A DNA stretch of 55,504 bases from Candidatus Limosilactobacillus merdigallinarum (lineage in GTDB: Bacteria; Bacillota; Bacilli; Lactobacillales; Lactobacillaceae), in contig DXFH01000011.1 of assembly GCA_019114515.1 (NCBI GenBank), positions 137,631-193,134 of the forward strand, written 5' to 3'. Below are positions 17,963 through 26,947 of the stretch, one piece after another (positions within the stretch are counted from its first letter, which is position 1; each line of letters opens with the position of its first letter). The position numbers and the translations under genes were made by a program. The notes under the pieces were generated by a model that was not told where the DNA came from, ran no database searches, and was given only the letters and a program-made list of their open reading frames with translations.

Positions 17963-18922
17963 ATGAGTGAAGTAATTACGATTGGTGAACCCTTAGTGGC
18001 CTTTTGTTCAAAAGAGCCGGATGTGTCATTAGTTGATGCGCTGGAATGGCACAAAATTATGGGTGGTGCTGAATTAAACGTTGCGATCGGTGTGCAGCGG
18101 TTAGGCCACAGTGTTGATTACATTTCCCGGATTGGTGAAGACCCCTTCGGCGAATTCGTTAAGAAGACCATTGCTGGCTACAATATCGGTACACAGTATA
18201 TCAGCTATGATCCTGATCACTGGACTGGTCACCAGATCAAGCAGCGGGTGACTAAGGGCGATCCGCAGGTATTTAATTACCGGAAGAATTCTGCTGCCTG
18301 TTACCTGTCACCAGACGTTATTGACAAGGTTGACTTGACGGGCGTAAAAATTGCCCACATGTCCGGCATTTTTCCAAGTATTTCTGATACAGCGGAAAAG
18401 TCATTTAGAAGACTGTTTGCGCGTTTGCACGAAAACCACATTATGACGACCTATGATCCGAACTTGCGTGATACGTGGAAGAGTCATGACTATATGGTTA
18501 AAACGGAAAACGAACTGGCTGGCAATGCCGACATTGTGATGCCAGGAGTTAACGAAGGTAAGATTTTGATGGGTTCTGATGATCCAGAAAAGATTGCAGA
18601 CTTCTACCTGCAGGGTGAGTATACTAAGACCGTTATTGTGAAGGTCGGTGCTAAGGGTGCCTACCTAAAGCAGAAGGATGGCCATTCTAACTTCGTTAAG
18701 GGCTTCCACGTGCCGTCGAAAAAGATTGTCGACACGGTTGGTGCCGGTGACGGTTTTGCCTTAGGTACTATTACTGCGCTATTGGAAGGCCATACCATTG
18801 ATGAAGCGGTCAATCGTGGCAATGCGGTTGGCGCGATGCAGATTCAGACCCCTGGCGACAATGATGGCTACCCAACGCCAGAACAATTGCAGGCATTCTA
18901 TAAGGAACATGCTGCCGACTAA
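17963..18922 (+). CDS. kdgK: 2-keto-3-deoxygluconate kinase (PfkB family)
   Basis: 319 residues. PfkB signature 1 GGAELNVAIGVQRLG near residue 32 and signature 2 with the catalytic Asp in DTVGAGDGFALGTI near residue 255. It phosphorylates KDG to KDPG, the substrate of KdgA encoded at 31.4 kb. RBS AAAGGAG. It is followed 19 bp later by the hxlB-like gene. A LacI-type operator upstream ties it to the pectin genes. Confidence 0.9.
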   Translation: MSEVITIGEPLVAFCSKEPDVSLVDALEWHKIMGGAELNVAIGVQRLGHSVDYISRIGEDPFGEFVKKTIAGYNIGTQYISYDPDHWTGHQIKQRVTKGDPQVFNYRKNSAACYLSPDVIDKVDLTGVKIAHMSGIFPSISDTAEKSFRRLFARLHENHIMTTYDPNLRDTWKSHDYMVKTENELAGNADIVMPGVNEGKILMGSDDPEKIADFYLQGEYTKTVIVKVGAKGAYLKQKDGHSNFVKGFHVPSKKIVDTVGAGDGFALGTITALLEGHTIDEAVNRGNAVGAMQIQTPGDNDGYPTPEQLQAFYKEHAAD

Positions 18923-18941
18923 TTAAAAAGGTACGAAAATC

Positions 18942-19484
18942 ATGCGTGTTTTAGATGCAATTAATCAAGAAATCAGTAAGGTACTAGCGGCTACTGATGA
19001 GTCCCAACTGGATGATGCGGTCCCGTTATTTACGAAGCAGCGGCGGATTTTTGTTCTGGGTGCAGGACGGTCGGGCCTGATGACGAAAGCATTTGCCATG
19101 CGCTTGATGCACATCGGCTATACGCCTTTTGTAATTGGCGAAACCATCACGCCTTCAGTACAGAAGGGCGACTTGTTATTAGTGGTCTCTGGATCGGGTA
19201 CGACGCATAGCATTGTGGAATTAGCCGAGAAGGCTCACCAACAAGGGGTAACTTTATTGGCGTTAACATGCAATGGCCAATCTCCACTAGCCAAGTTGGC
19301 GGATAAAAAGATTGTTGTTCCGGGTGCTACGAAGAATGGCGATGGGATTAAATCCATTCAACTATTGAGTACGCTATTTGATCAGTCGGTTCATTTGGTG
19401 TTGGATGCCCTCTGCTTGAAACTGGCGCGCCGTGATGGCACGGACAATGGTGCAGCCAAGTCTCGGCATAGCAATATGGAATAA
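18942..19484 (+). CDS. hxlB: 6-phospho-3-hexuloisomerase-like SIS-domain protein
   Basis: 180 residues, the usual HxlB size. SIS-domain sugar-phosphate binding motifs: FVLGAGRSGLMTKAFAMRL and VVSGSGTTHSIVELAEKA. HxlB converts hexulose-6-phosphate to fructose-6-phosphate in the ribulose monophosphate pathway. No hxlA partner is in the window. Cotranscription with kdgK suggests that the protein may act on another keto sugar phosphate; this is inference. Confidence 0.8.
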   Translation: MRVLDAINQEISKVLAATDESQLDDAVPLFTKQRRIFVLGAGRSGLMTKAFAMRLMHIGYTPFVIGETITPSVQKGDLLLVVSGSGTTHSIVELAEKAHQQGVTLLALTCNGQSPLAKLADKKIVVPGATKNGDGIKSIQLLSTLFDQSVHLVLDALCLKLARRDGTDNGAAKSRHSNME

Positions 19485-19530
19485 TTAGCAAACTTCTTCG
19501 TGTTTAAAAATGAAAAGCGTCACAGCAATT

Positions 19531-20018
19531 TGAAGTGCCATAGAAAAGTTAGACATTTTAAAAAGTCTTAATTGATGGATTGATTCCGATATTCAATCGG
19601 GGTCAATCCGTTTTTGTTTAGTGAGATTCGTTCGTAATTAAACCAATGCACATATTTTTGAACCACATCTTGTAATTGCTTGATTGATGAGGTCTCGATC
19701 CGCTTGAGACATTCCCGTTTGAACAAGTTAAAAAAACTTTCAATTGACGCGTTATTTAAACAGTTACCTTTACGAGACATGCTTTGTTGGAAATGTGCTT
19801 TACCTTTAGGGATTCCAATCCATGACTTTTCGCTAATTCAGTCCATTCTCGAATAACTATTGGACTGGAAATACCATACTTCTTACAGAGGATATTATAA
19901 GAAGTGTTCCCTAATAAATATTCTTGAACTACTTTTATTTTGAATTGAGTTGAGTATTTTGCCATAAAAAAACCGCCTTAAAATTGTCAGATTTGTCTAA
20001 CAATTTTAAGGCAGTTCA
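19531..20018 (-). mobile_element. Internally deleted IS3-family (IS150-like) element
   Basis: 488 bp with terminal inverted repeats of 25 bp (20 matching) beginning TGAA and containing TGCC and GTTAGACA, and a 3-bp ATT target duplication (19528-19530, 20019-20021). It retains only the start of orfA and the end of orfB, so it cannot encode a full transposase but might be mobilised in trans. Confidence 0.85.
19568..19965 (-). pseudogene. IS3-type transposase remnants (orfA start fused near orfB end)
   Basis: From 19965, MAKYSTQFKIKVVQEYLLGN with YGISSPIVIREW is the OrfA helix-turn-helix. Near 19795 the frame changes to QSMSRKGNCLNNASIESFFN and ends TPIEYRNQSIN, the OrfB C-terminus with the last acidic residue of the DDE triad (in SIESFF). 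The first two catalytic aspartates are missing. About 700 bp of a typical element is deleted between the two parts. Confidence 0.85.
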
Positions 20019-20053
20019 ATTTGCTGTGGCGCTTTTGTGTTAGTGAAGTGAAT

Positions 20054-20965
20054 TTAGTTAAACAACTGTTGTTTTAAGAACTTAGTCCAACAAGCCCGCA
20101 TTTCTTGAGTTTCCTGGTGACCGCCAGTCATGATCTTGCCAATGAAGTTATCAGGATGGCCTTGGTCAGCATAATATTTAGCCAATGCAGGGTTTAAGGC
20201 TTCAGGACCAGGGTAGAAGCAGAGCAGGTCCCGGTTGCCTACCATGCTCAGTCGTGGACGTGGAGCAATCAGCTCTTGAATTTCCAATGTGCTGGTGTAC
20301 TTCAACATACCAGGAACATAGAGGTAAAAATTATGCTTGTCCAACAGACGATACTTTTTTAAAACTGATAGATCAGTTTGACCAGAAATATCGACAACGA
20401 TTTTGACCCGCGGTTCCAGAGCAGCGAGCCACCAACTCTCCATGCCACCCATGGACATCCCAATGCTAGCAATTTTATCCATGTTGACTTCGGGACGAGT
20501 GCTTAGGTAATCGATCAACGATTGCTGGTCAAATAAGCGCATGCCCCATAAAGTTTGACCCTCAAGCAGGAATTCTTTAAAGAGTTCGCTTTCCTTTACA
20601 CCATGACTACCGCCACGGTCTTCAAATCCCCATGCATCGATTGCCCAATCATCAGCGCCCATGTCGGTAATAACCTTAGCAAAAGATGGGTTTTGCAGGT
20701 AGTCGGTACCATTGATCATTTCGGATTTACCTAGCGGGAAGTTGCCACCATGGCTGTGCAGATAAATCACAACGGGCCGCTTGCCAGATACAGTTTTACT
20801 GTAAGCACGCAGCGCAGGGACACTTTCCAGCCTGTTTAGGTGCAGCTGGTAACGTTCAACCATGAAGCTGCCATGATCTTCACTATTTAATAATTCACCA
20901 CTAACGTTATCCAATCGTTCATCGGGACCCAGCAACTTCTTTAAACCTTGACGTGTAAATGCCAT
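20054..20965 (-). CDS. Alpha/beta hydrolase, probable carbohydrate esterase
   Basis: 303 residues. Nucleophile elbow GMSMGG (Ser171), oxyanion region YLHSHGG (residues 68-74) and a likely catalytic His in GGHQET near residue 283. It resembles dienelactone-hydrolase/acetyl-esterase type proteins. No signal peptide, so cytoplasmic. Position next to GH28 and GH105 suggests removal of acetyl or methyl esters from pectin fragments. RBS GAAGG. A hairpin separates it from the upstream esterase, so it may be only partly cotranscribed. Confidence 0.75.
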   Translation of the reverse strand: MAFTRQGLKKLLGPDERLDNVSGELLNSEDHGSFMVERYQLHLNRLESVPALRAYSKTVSGKRPVVIYLHSHGGNFPLGKSEMINGTDYLQNPSFAKVITDMGADDWAIDAWGFEDRGGSHGVKESELFKEFLLEGQTLWGMRLFDQQSLIDYLSTRPEVNMDKIASIGMSMGGMESWWLAALEPRVKIVVDISGQTDLSVLKKYRLLDKHNFYLYVPGMLKYTSTLEIQELIAPRPRLSMVGNRDLLCFYPGPEALNPALAKYYADQGHPDNFIGKIMTGGHQETQEMRACWTKFLKQQLFN

Positions 20966-21044
20966 ATTGATAGCCTTCTTTGAATTGGTAATACAAAGCT
21001 TAATAAACCATTTAAAATAGGTGCGTCTTTTAAGCTTTCAGTAA

Positions 21045-21091
21045 CAAAAAACAGGACCTAGTGCCGGCACTTGCCAAACACTGGATCCTGT
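21045..21091 (-). terminator. Terminator after the upstream esterase
   Basis: Minus-strand stem CACTGGATCCTGT complement (21079-21091 with 21051-21063, two mismatches) followed by a T run. Confidence 0.7.
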
Positions 21092-21102
21092 CTTCATGCG
21101 GA

Positions 21103-21939
21103 TTATTTATGGGATGTAAGAAAAGTAATTCCGATGTTTTGCGCCCAATTAGCAAACATTTCCGGCCAATTTACGATACTTGCGGCCTGGTATTTTCCGT
21201 TGGGCAGAGCAGTTTCAACATTGCCGAGACTGGAACCGTGTCTACCATTAGGAAAAATATGTAGTTGAAATGGACGGTGATGAGCTTTCATTGCGTTAGC
21301 AAACAAGAGAGCATTTTCACATGGTACTGACTGATCATCAGCAGTTGACCAGATAAATGCCGGAGGGGTGAATTGAGAAACTTGTTTTTCCAATGAAACA
21401 CTTTTTAAAGCTTGGGGATTCTTTAAATCATCACCTAAAAGGGAAGCGATTGAGCCATGATGGGCGTATTGACCACTAGTAATTACTGGGTAACCAAGAA
21501 GGAGACCATTCGGCTGAATTTGTGTCGATGATAAACCCAAATCAGTTAAGAGGGGATTGTGCCAATAAACACCCAAGCTAGCAGCAACGTGACCGCCAGC
21601 TGACATGCCAGCTACCCAAATAGCGTCACTCGCAATGTGAAACTTGTGCGCGTGCTGTCGCAGGTAGGCAACAGCAACGGCTAGTTCACTTACCGCGACG
21701 GGGAAGCGGGCAGGATCTAAGCTGTATTCCAGGATAAAGGCCTGAAAGCCATGACTAAGCATACGAACAGCAACGGGTTCACCTTCACGAGGAGAAAGGT
21801 GATTAAATCCACCACCAGGGCAGATAATAATTGCCGGCCGTTTGCGATCGGGGTCCACACTGTCATAGTTATCGAGCAGATATCCCTTCAGTACCGCTTG
21901 GCCTAAGGGGCTTGAAATGTTTTCCTTAATTAAGCGCAT
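21103..21939 (-). CDS. Alpha/beta hydrolase, acetyl-xylan-esterase-like
   Basis: 278 residues. PGGGF oxyanion motif (41-45), nucleophile GMSAGG (Ser113), Asp in STADDQSVP and His in PNGRHGSSLG. The arrangement matches the esterase/lipase family that deacetylates plant sugars. No signal peptide. It follows the GH105 gene by 31 bp, so it belongs to the pectin operon; pectin or galacturonide acetyl groups are a reasonable but unproved substrate. Confidence 0.8.
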   Translation of the reverse strand: MRLIKENISSPLGQAVLKGYLLDNYDSVDPDRKRPAIIICPGGGFNHLSPREGEPVAVRMLSHGFQAFILEYSLDPARFPVAVSELAVAVAYLRQHAHKFHIASDAIWVAGMSAGGHVAASLGVYWHNPLLTDLGLSSTQIQPNGLLLGYPVITSGQYAHHGSIASLLGDDLKNPQALKSVSLEKQVSQFTPPAFIWSTADDQSVPCENALLFANAMKAHHRPFQLHIFPNGRHGSSLGNVETALPNGKYQAASIVNWPEMFANWAQNIGITFLTSHK

Positions 21940-21970
21940 CGAATCATCTCTTCTTAATTAGAATTCGTGA

Positions 21971-23092
21971 TTAGTAGTATGCACGCATTTCGTTAGCTAG
22001 CATCAGGAATGGACCAGAACCCTTGTGGTCGTTAACAACCACTGGTTCAGAAATGTAGTAGGCGAATGAACCATCACGATGGTTGTCGCCACCAAGGCCG
22101 CCAACGTGGGCAATCTTGTTGACGTTGACATAGCCATTGTAGTCAATGGAGATAAACTGCTGAAGTGCATTCTCCCAGCCCTTCTTCAGGAATTCAGTCC
22201 ATTCATCAGCGGAGATGTATTCCTTCCGCAGTGACTTAGCGATGGCATTCAAGATCATTAAGCTACCAGAAGATTCGAGGTAGTTCATTGGACGATCACC
22301 TTCATCAGGAATCTGGTACCAAAGGTTGGTAGCAGGGTCAGCGAACTTCTTCAAAGCCTTTAATTCAGCTTGCAGGTTGTTCAGAATTTGAGCGTAGCCT
22401 TCGCTGTCTTCAGGCAAGAATTCCAGGACGTCGGCCATTGCCATTACGTACCAGCCAATGCTCCGTAACCAGAAGTGTGGTGAGCGACCGGTCTTCTTGT
22501 CAGCCCAGTACATCTTCTTGGATTCATCCACACCGTGGTAAAGCAGGCCAGTCTTTTCGTCTAATGATAACTTGTAAGAGCCAGTGAATTGATGAACAAC
22601 ATCAGTATAGTCAGGATTGTCAACAAAGTTCTTGAGGTATTCGGCGTAGAATACGTCACCCATGTAAATTCCATCAAGCCAAACTTGGTTAGGGTAGGAC
22701 TCTTTGTGCCAGAACATGTTGCTTTCAGTCCGTGGCTGTGATTGTAATTGGTCGTACAGCATGTCCAAAGTATGCTTGTAGCGGTCTTGAGGATCAAGCT
22801 TCCATAAACGGAGCAGAACCTTACCGTTGTTAATGTCATCCAGACGGTAGAGTTCCTTCTTGTAGCCCTTAACATTGCCTTGGTAGTCAATGTAAGTTTC
22901 GAAGTAGTGCTTGATGTAATTCAGGTAGTCTTCGTTGTGGGTCCGTTCATAGATGTCCATCATTCCGTTAAGCATCAAACCGTCTTCGTATTCCCACTTG
23001 TTCTTCAAGTTAACTTCCGGTTCACGCTTCAGCATGGTGTCAGCAGCTTTAATAGCCCAATCATCACTTGGCTTGCCATAGGAATAATTCAT
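21971..23092 (-). CDS. Unsaturated rhamnogalacturonyl/galacturonyl hydrolase, GH105 (YteR-like)
   Basis: 373 residues. Family residues are visible: RLDDINNGK (Asp85/86) and VWLDGIYMGD with the catalytic-type Asp140. GH105/GH88 enzymes remove the 4,5-unsaturated uronic acid from oligosaccharides left by lyases. The released sugar opens to 5-keto-4-deoxyuronate, the KduI substrate. Start at 23092 is 12 nt after AAAGG; the alternative ATG at 23104 overlaps that site. No signal peptide. It follows GH28 in the operon. Confidence 0.88.
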   Translation of the reverse strand: MNYSYGKPSDDWAIKAADTMLKREPEVNLKNKWEYEDGLMLNGMMDIYERTHNEDYLNYIKHYFETYIDYQGNVKGYKKELYRLDDINNGKVLLRLWKLDPQDRYKHTLDMLYDQLQSQPRTESNMFWHKESYPNQVWLDGIYMGDVFYAEYLKNFVDNPDYTDVVHQFTGSYKLSLDEKTGLLYHGVDESKKMYWADKKTGRSPHFWLRSIGWYVMAMADVLEFLPEDSEGYAQILNNLQAELKALKKFADPATNLWYQIPDEGDRPMNYLESSGSLMILNAIAKSLRKEYISADEWTEFLKKGWENALQQFISIDYNGYVNVNKIAHVGGLGGDNHRDGSFAYYISEPVVVNDHKGSGPFLMLANEMRAYY

Positions 23093-23145
23093 TTGTGTTG
23101 CCATCCTTTCTATAAAACACAGAGGCAATTACTAAAAAACATTAA

Positions 23146-24432
23146 TTACAGGTTCTTGATCAGCTTTTCGTTGGCTTTGTCGTGGAACAGAGGTTCATCG
23201 TCAGAACCAACTACTAAGAGTCCACTTAATTCACAGTCCTTGGTATTTTCCATGAAGAAGCCCTTCTTAGTGAGTTCTGGGGCATCAGCGAACATCGCTG
23301 GTGTAGCAGGTTCTGCATCCTGGTCTAAGTAGAAGGAAGAGTTGGTGATGTGAACATCTTCAATTGGCATTTCTGGCAGACCATAGATAATGCCGGCACA
23401 TGAACGAACGTGTTCAGCATTAATGTTGGAAATCCGAATGTGCTTGATTGAAGGAGTAATTTCAGAAACAGGGTATGGTTTTTTGTCCCAAACCAGCTTT
23501 TCCTTACCCTTATCACCACAGAAGTAATAAAGGTTCATAACAACTGGGCATAGAACGTTGTTCATAATGATGTTGTTGATCAAGATGTTGTCGATTGCGC
23601 CACCACGGCCACGACGAGTCTTGAAGCGGATACCACGGTCCGTGTCAATAAAGGTACAGTTTGTGATAGCGATGTTCTTAACGTCACCACTCATTTCACT
23701 ACCGATAACGACACCGCCGTGACCATGCAGCATGTTGCAGTTAGCAATTACGACACCATCACAAGTAATTGGCTGGTAAGCATCCTCAGTGCCGGCCTTG
23801 ATAGCGATACAATCGTCACCAACGTTGAATTCGCTGTTAACGATCCGCAGGTTACGGCATGATTCTGGGTCACAGCCGTCAGTGTTAGGTGAATCAGCAG
23901 GGTTCTTAACGCTGACACCGTCAATTACAACGTCATCACAGTCATATGGATGTAGTGTCCAAGCTGGTGAGTTAGTGAACTTCAGCTGGCTGACCCGCAC
24001 ACGCTTACTGTGTTCAATAGAGAGCAAGTAGGGACGTGCATGGTCGACCTTCTTGTGCTTAGCACGGAATTCAATCCACCAGTCAGAACCGTTACCATCA
24101 ATCACACCACCACCGTCAAGCGTCAAATTCTCAACGTGGTCAGCGTACAGGCAGGCACGGTACATAGATTGCTCGTGGCCTTCCCAACGGGTGTATAAGA
24201 TCGGATAAGTAGACCGGTCATCAGTGAAGAACAACGAAGCATCTGATTCAACCGTGAAGTGCAGGTTGGAGCAGAACTTCAATGATGAAACGAAAAATTG
24301 ACCGCCAGTCAGTACCAAATGACCGCCACCGATGGCATCCAGCTTATTAATAGCAGCCTGGATTTCGTCGGTTACTAATTTGTGCGGTGCATATTGACTA
24401 GCTGAAAGAACAATTGTTGATTCTTTTTGCAT
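23146..24432 (-). CDS. Polygalacturonase, GH28, intracellular
   Basis: 428 residues of right-handed beta-helix. All four GH28 motifs are present: NTDGCD (183-188), GDDCIAIK (205-212), GHGGVVIGSE (237-246) and GIRFKT (267-272). It hydrolyses alpha-1,4-galacturonic linkages. No signal peptide, so it likely trims imported oligogalacturonides. Start at 24432 is 12 nt after AAGG; the ATG at 24444 overlaps it. Second gene of the operon after the 45-aa protein. Confidence 0.92.
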   Translation of the reverse strand: MQKESTIVLSASQYAPHKLVTDEIQAAINKLDAIGGGHLVLTGGQFFVSSLKFCSNLHFTVESDASLFFTDDRSTYPILYTRWEGHEQSMYRACLYADHVENLTLDGGGVIDGNGSDWWIEFRAKHKKVDHARPYLLSIEHSKRVRVSQLKFTNSPAWTLHPYDCDDVVIDGVSVKNPADSPNTDGCDPESCRNLRIVNSEFNVGDDCIAIKAGTEDAYQPITCDGVVIANCNMLHGHGGVVIGSEMSGDVKNIAITNCTFIDTDRGIRFKTRRGRGGAIDNILINNIIMNNVLCPVVMNLYYFCGDKGKEKLVWDKKPYPVSEITPSIKHIRISNINAEHVRSCAGIIYGLPEMPIEDVHITNSSFYLDQDAEPATPAMFADAPELTKKGFFMENTKDCELSGLLVVGSDDEPLFHDKANEKLIKNL

Positions 24433-24598
24433 TGTACAAACCATCCTTATAAATACAGCTAATGTCAACGAAAAATGTGATCGTGAACAATTTACCAATT
24501 AAAAAACAGAAGCGTTTGACATGATGAAGATAAAAAAATAAGCTGTCCGTTCACCTAGAAAATCCGCTATTTGCTAGTTTGCGAGCAGTTTATATTAA

Positions 24599-24736
24599 TT
24601 AGTTCATCTTGTTTGCCTTATGCTGTGCAGCATGAGCCTGCTTTGGAGCGCCATGACTAGTGTCCTTGTTAACGATAGCAACCATAGCACCAACTAAAGC
24701 AACACCAATTAAAGCAACAATAGCGATAGAAGCCAT
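24599..24736 (-). CDS. 45-aa small membrane protein of the pectin operon
   Basis: Reads MASIAIVALIGVALVGAMVA then a hydrophilic tail rich in His, Ala and Lys. One N-terminal transmembrane helix (about residues 3-22) with a basic tail. The Shine-Dalgarno GGGAGGTGATT is nearly the perfect anti-16S sequence, so it is likely well translated. It has its own promoter with a LacI-type operator and precedes GH28 on the same strand by 166 bp without a clear terminator. No family recognised; a transporter partner or membrane-tethered regulator are possibilities. Confidence 0.75.
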   Translation of the reverse strand: MASIAIVALIGVALVGAMVAIVNKDTSHGAPKQAHAAQHKANKMN

Positions 24737-24759
24737 TGCAATCACCTCCCTTTTTTCAT

Positions 24760-24793
24760 TTTCAATGTTAGCGTTAACATTGAAATAATGCAA
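24760..24793 (-). promoter_or_regulatory. Promoter and LacI-type operator of the pectin operon
   Basis: Minus-strand -35 TTGCAT (24788-24793), 17-bp spacer, -10 TAACAT (24765-24770). The operator TGTTAGCGTTAACA (24766-24779) lies in a 26-bp palindrome (24760-24785) with one mismatched pair and overlaps the -10. The rest of the 353-bp gap to 25090 holds the divergent promoter below. Confidence 0.8.
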
Positions 24794-24822
24794 GGGCTTT
24801 CGCCAAAAAAGCAAAAGAATGA

Positions 24823-25003
24823 TGAAAGCGGTTTATAAAAAATCCATTTAAAACTTTAAATAAATAATTGATCAGCGATAAATGCCGTAGATAAGCTTTT
24901 AAATATTAGTGATTATATCATTACGTATGTTATTAATAAGCAATGACAACAACAAAGAAGTTTTTGAAAAACAATTGCAAATTCAAAATACACACGTTAA
25001 CAT
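24823..25003 (+). promoter_or_regulatory. Promoter of transporter copy 1
   Basis: -35 TTGCAA (24975-24980), 17-bp spacer, -10 TAACAT (24998-25003). The right half of a LacI-type operator, CGTTAACA (24995-25002), overlaps the -10. A weak cre-like TGAAAGCGGTTTAT lies at 24823-24836. Confidence 0.65.
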
Positions 25004-25089
25004 TAGCCGCGTAAAGCAGGCGCTTTCTCCACATTTGTTGATGACAAATTGCAAAATTTTGATTCTACGAAAAGAGATGCAATTATTCA

Positions 25090-26572
25090 ATGGCCGTTAA
25101 GACTGAAAAGAATCGTAAAATCACCTGGTGGACACGGCTTGGCTTTGGCTGTGGCGGTTTCATTAGTGGCGGGGGCTTAACCTTTGCACACTCCTGGCTG
25201 CTTCTTTATTACACTACCTTCTGTGTCTTGGATGCTTAGAAGGATGCCTTGATTTTCTCACTGGCCACTTGGCTTGATGTATTTGAAAGCTCGATCATCG
25301 GTTTTATTTCCGATAACTTCTACAACACCCACTTGGGACGGATGTTTGGGAGAAGACGTTTCTTCATATTAGTATGTATTCCATTCTTCTTGCTTTATCC
25401 ACTTTGCTGGATTCGGGGCATGAGCTGAGGATATTACATGGTGACATATTTACTGTATTAATACCTTCTCTGTGATCCACAATACCTTGAAGACGGAAAT
25501 GTCAACCAATTATGAGCAACGGCAACTCTTATCTGGTGCTGCTTCCATTGCCGGCACGATTGTTGGTTTTATTACGGCAGCATTCCCACTTATCTTCTTA
25601 ATTATGGGCAAGAATAATCCTGATTCATCTGTAGCAATGGTGGTTACTTACTCAGTGATCATGGTGATTGCTGCGATTTTGGTCTATATTAGCACCTGGG
25701 ACCAGGTACACATTGAAAGAACAGGCTCGTTTTGGAAGAGTATCTGGAAGATGATCAAGGATACTCTGTCCACGTTCCGTTGGCACATCGGTATGTACGT
25801 TGCCGGATCTGGTGGCCTGTGGCTGATGTCTTCTATTTCAACTTTTAATTTCATTTATGTAATGAAGAAGTCCACTACTTGGGCCGCTGGTTTGGGGACC
25901 GCAATGAAGCCATTTGAACTTATTTCTTCAATCTTTGCTGTGTGGGTAGTTACTAAAGTCGGTGACACGGCATGACCATATATCTGGTCAATGCTGCTTT
26001 GTTCATGCATTTGGTTCTTTAACTGGCAGTCAATGGCTTGGCTGATTGCTTGTGCACAAATGCTATTGTCTTTTGGTGAAGGGATTGCTTACTATGTTCC
26101 GCAAGCTAACTATCCATATATGCCGGATGTTGACGAATTGATCACGTATCGTCGTCGTGAAGGAATTATTTCTGGTGCCCAGACGATGGCTGGCTGTCTG
26201 GTTCGTGGTATTGTTACCTTTATTTCAGGTTCAGTTATTTCCGCAACTGGCTTAGTGAAGGGGCGGATGTCGCAACCTGACTCGGTTCAACCGGGACTGG
26301 TTTTGATGATGCTCATCGGTGTTTATTCCTTGGAACTGGTTGCTATTTGGTGTTCACGTCATATGAAAGCCGATAAGACTGCTTTGGAGATTGTCGACAA
26401 AGAAGTGCAACGGATTCATAATGGCGGTAAAATGGCCGACGTCGACCCACACGTTAAGTCTGTTTGCGAAATGTTAACTGGTTTTGATTACCAACACCTA
26501 TTTGGTCACAATAATGTCGGCTACAAAGATCATAAAGTGGAGCCGGCAAAGGCACATATTAACAATCATTGA
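25090..26572 (+). pseudogene. GPH-family sugar/uronide symporter, copy 1, decayed
   Basis: Closely similar along its length to the intact transporter at 27004-28548. Lesions: TAG at 25237 and TGA at 25426 (both at Trp codons), an 11-nt deletion near 25460 that shifts the frame, small in-frame deletions (loss of residues matching EYSP, SRTF and FIVISS), and TGA at 25973 replacing an Arg codon. The promoter is still recognisable. This is a true decayed tandem duplicate, not a sequencing artefact. Confidence 0.92.
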
Positions 26573-26592
26573 TATGAGCTTTAACGTAAACG

Positions 26593-26630
26593 AAAAGTGT
26601 CTAGCGAATCACGGTCGCTAGACACTTTTT
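26593..26630 (+). terminator. Terminator after transporter copy 1
   Basis: Perfect 15-bp stem AAAAGTGTCTAGCGA / TCGCTAGACACTTTT ending in T5. Confidence 0.92.
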
Positions 26631-26698
26631 AATTGGACAAATTATGAGGGCACGTTCAGCAGATACTCGGGGGAAAGAATAAAATGAGGTAAATGTGC

Positions 26699-26727
26699 AT
26701 GTTATCGTTAACATTTTAAAAAATCAA
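26699..26727 (-). promoter_or_regulatory. Vestigial divergent promoter with LacI-type operator
   Basis: Operator TGTTATCGTTAACA (26700-26713). On the minus strand TTGATT (26722-26727), 17 bp, TAACAT (26699-26704) matches the promoter before the 45-aa gene, but no gene lies downstream of it here. It appears to be the left end of the duplicated transporter unit. The remainder of the 431-bp gap is A/T rich with no gene seen. Confidence 0.6.
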
Positions 26728-26894
26728 AGGATTCATTATTAAGACAGTAAGCATTTATTGAACAATCAAATTATGAATATATAGGGCGGTATAGTTTTGT
26801 GAATAAACCAACGCAACTAGTAAAATATCAGGAAATTAGTTATTACGAATGTTATGAACAGAAATGTACTCTAATGATTATTTTTAAAAAATGG

Positions 26895-26947
26895 TTGCAA
26901 TGTGCTAATGAACACGTTAACATCAGAGTTGTAAGAAAGCGTTTTCT
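26895..26947 (+). promoter_or_regulatory. Promoter of transporter copy 2 with half-operator and cre box
   Basis: -35 TTGCAA (26895-26900), 17-bp spacer, -10 TAACAT (26918-26923), overlapped by CGTTAACA (26915-26922). A palindromic cre-like box AGAAAGCGTTTTCT (26934-26947) lies just after the expected start of transcription. Confidence 0.7.

Larger units (their letters stand above)
19513..20036. terminator. Terminator split by an IS element
   Basis: Left arm AAAAGCGTCACAGCA (19513-19527) and right arm TGCTGTGGCGCTTTT (20022-20036) are complementary but for one base. Without the 488-bp insertion and its ATT duplication they would form a bidirectional terminator for hxlB and the convergent esterase. 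Confidence 0.8.
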
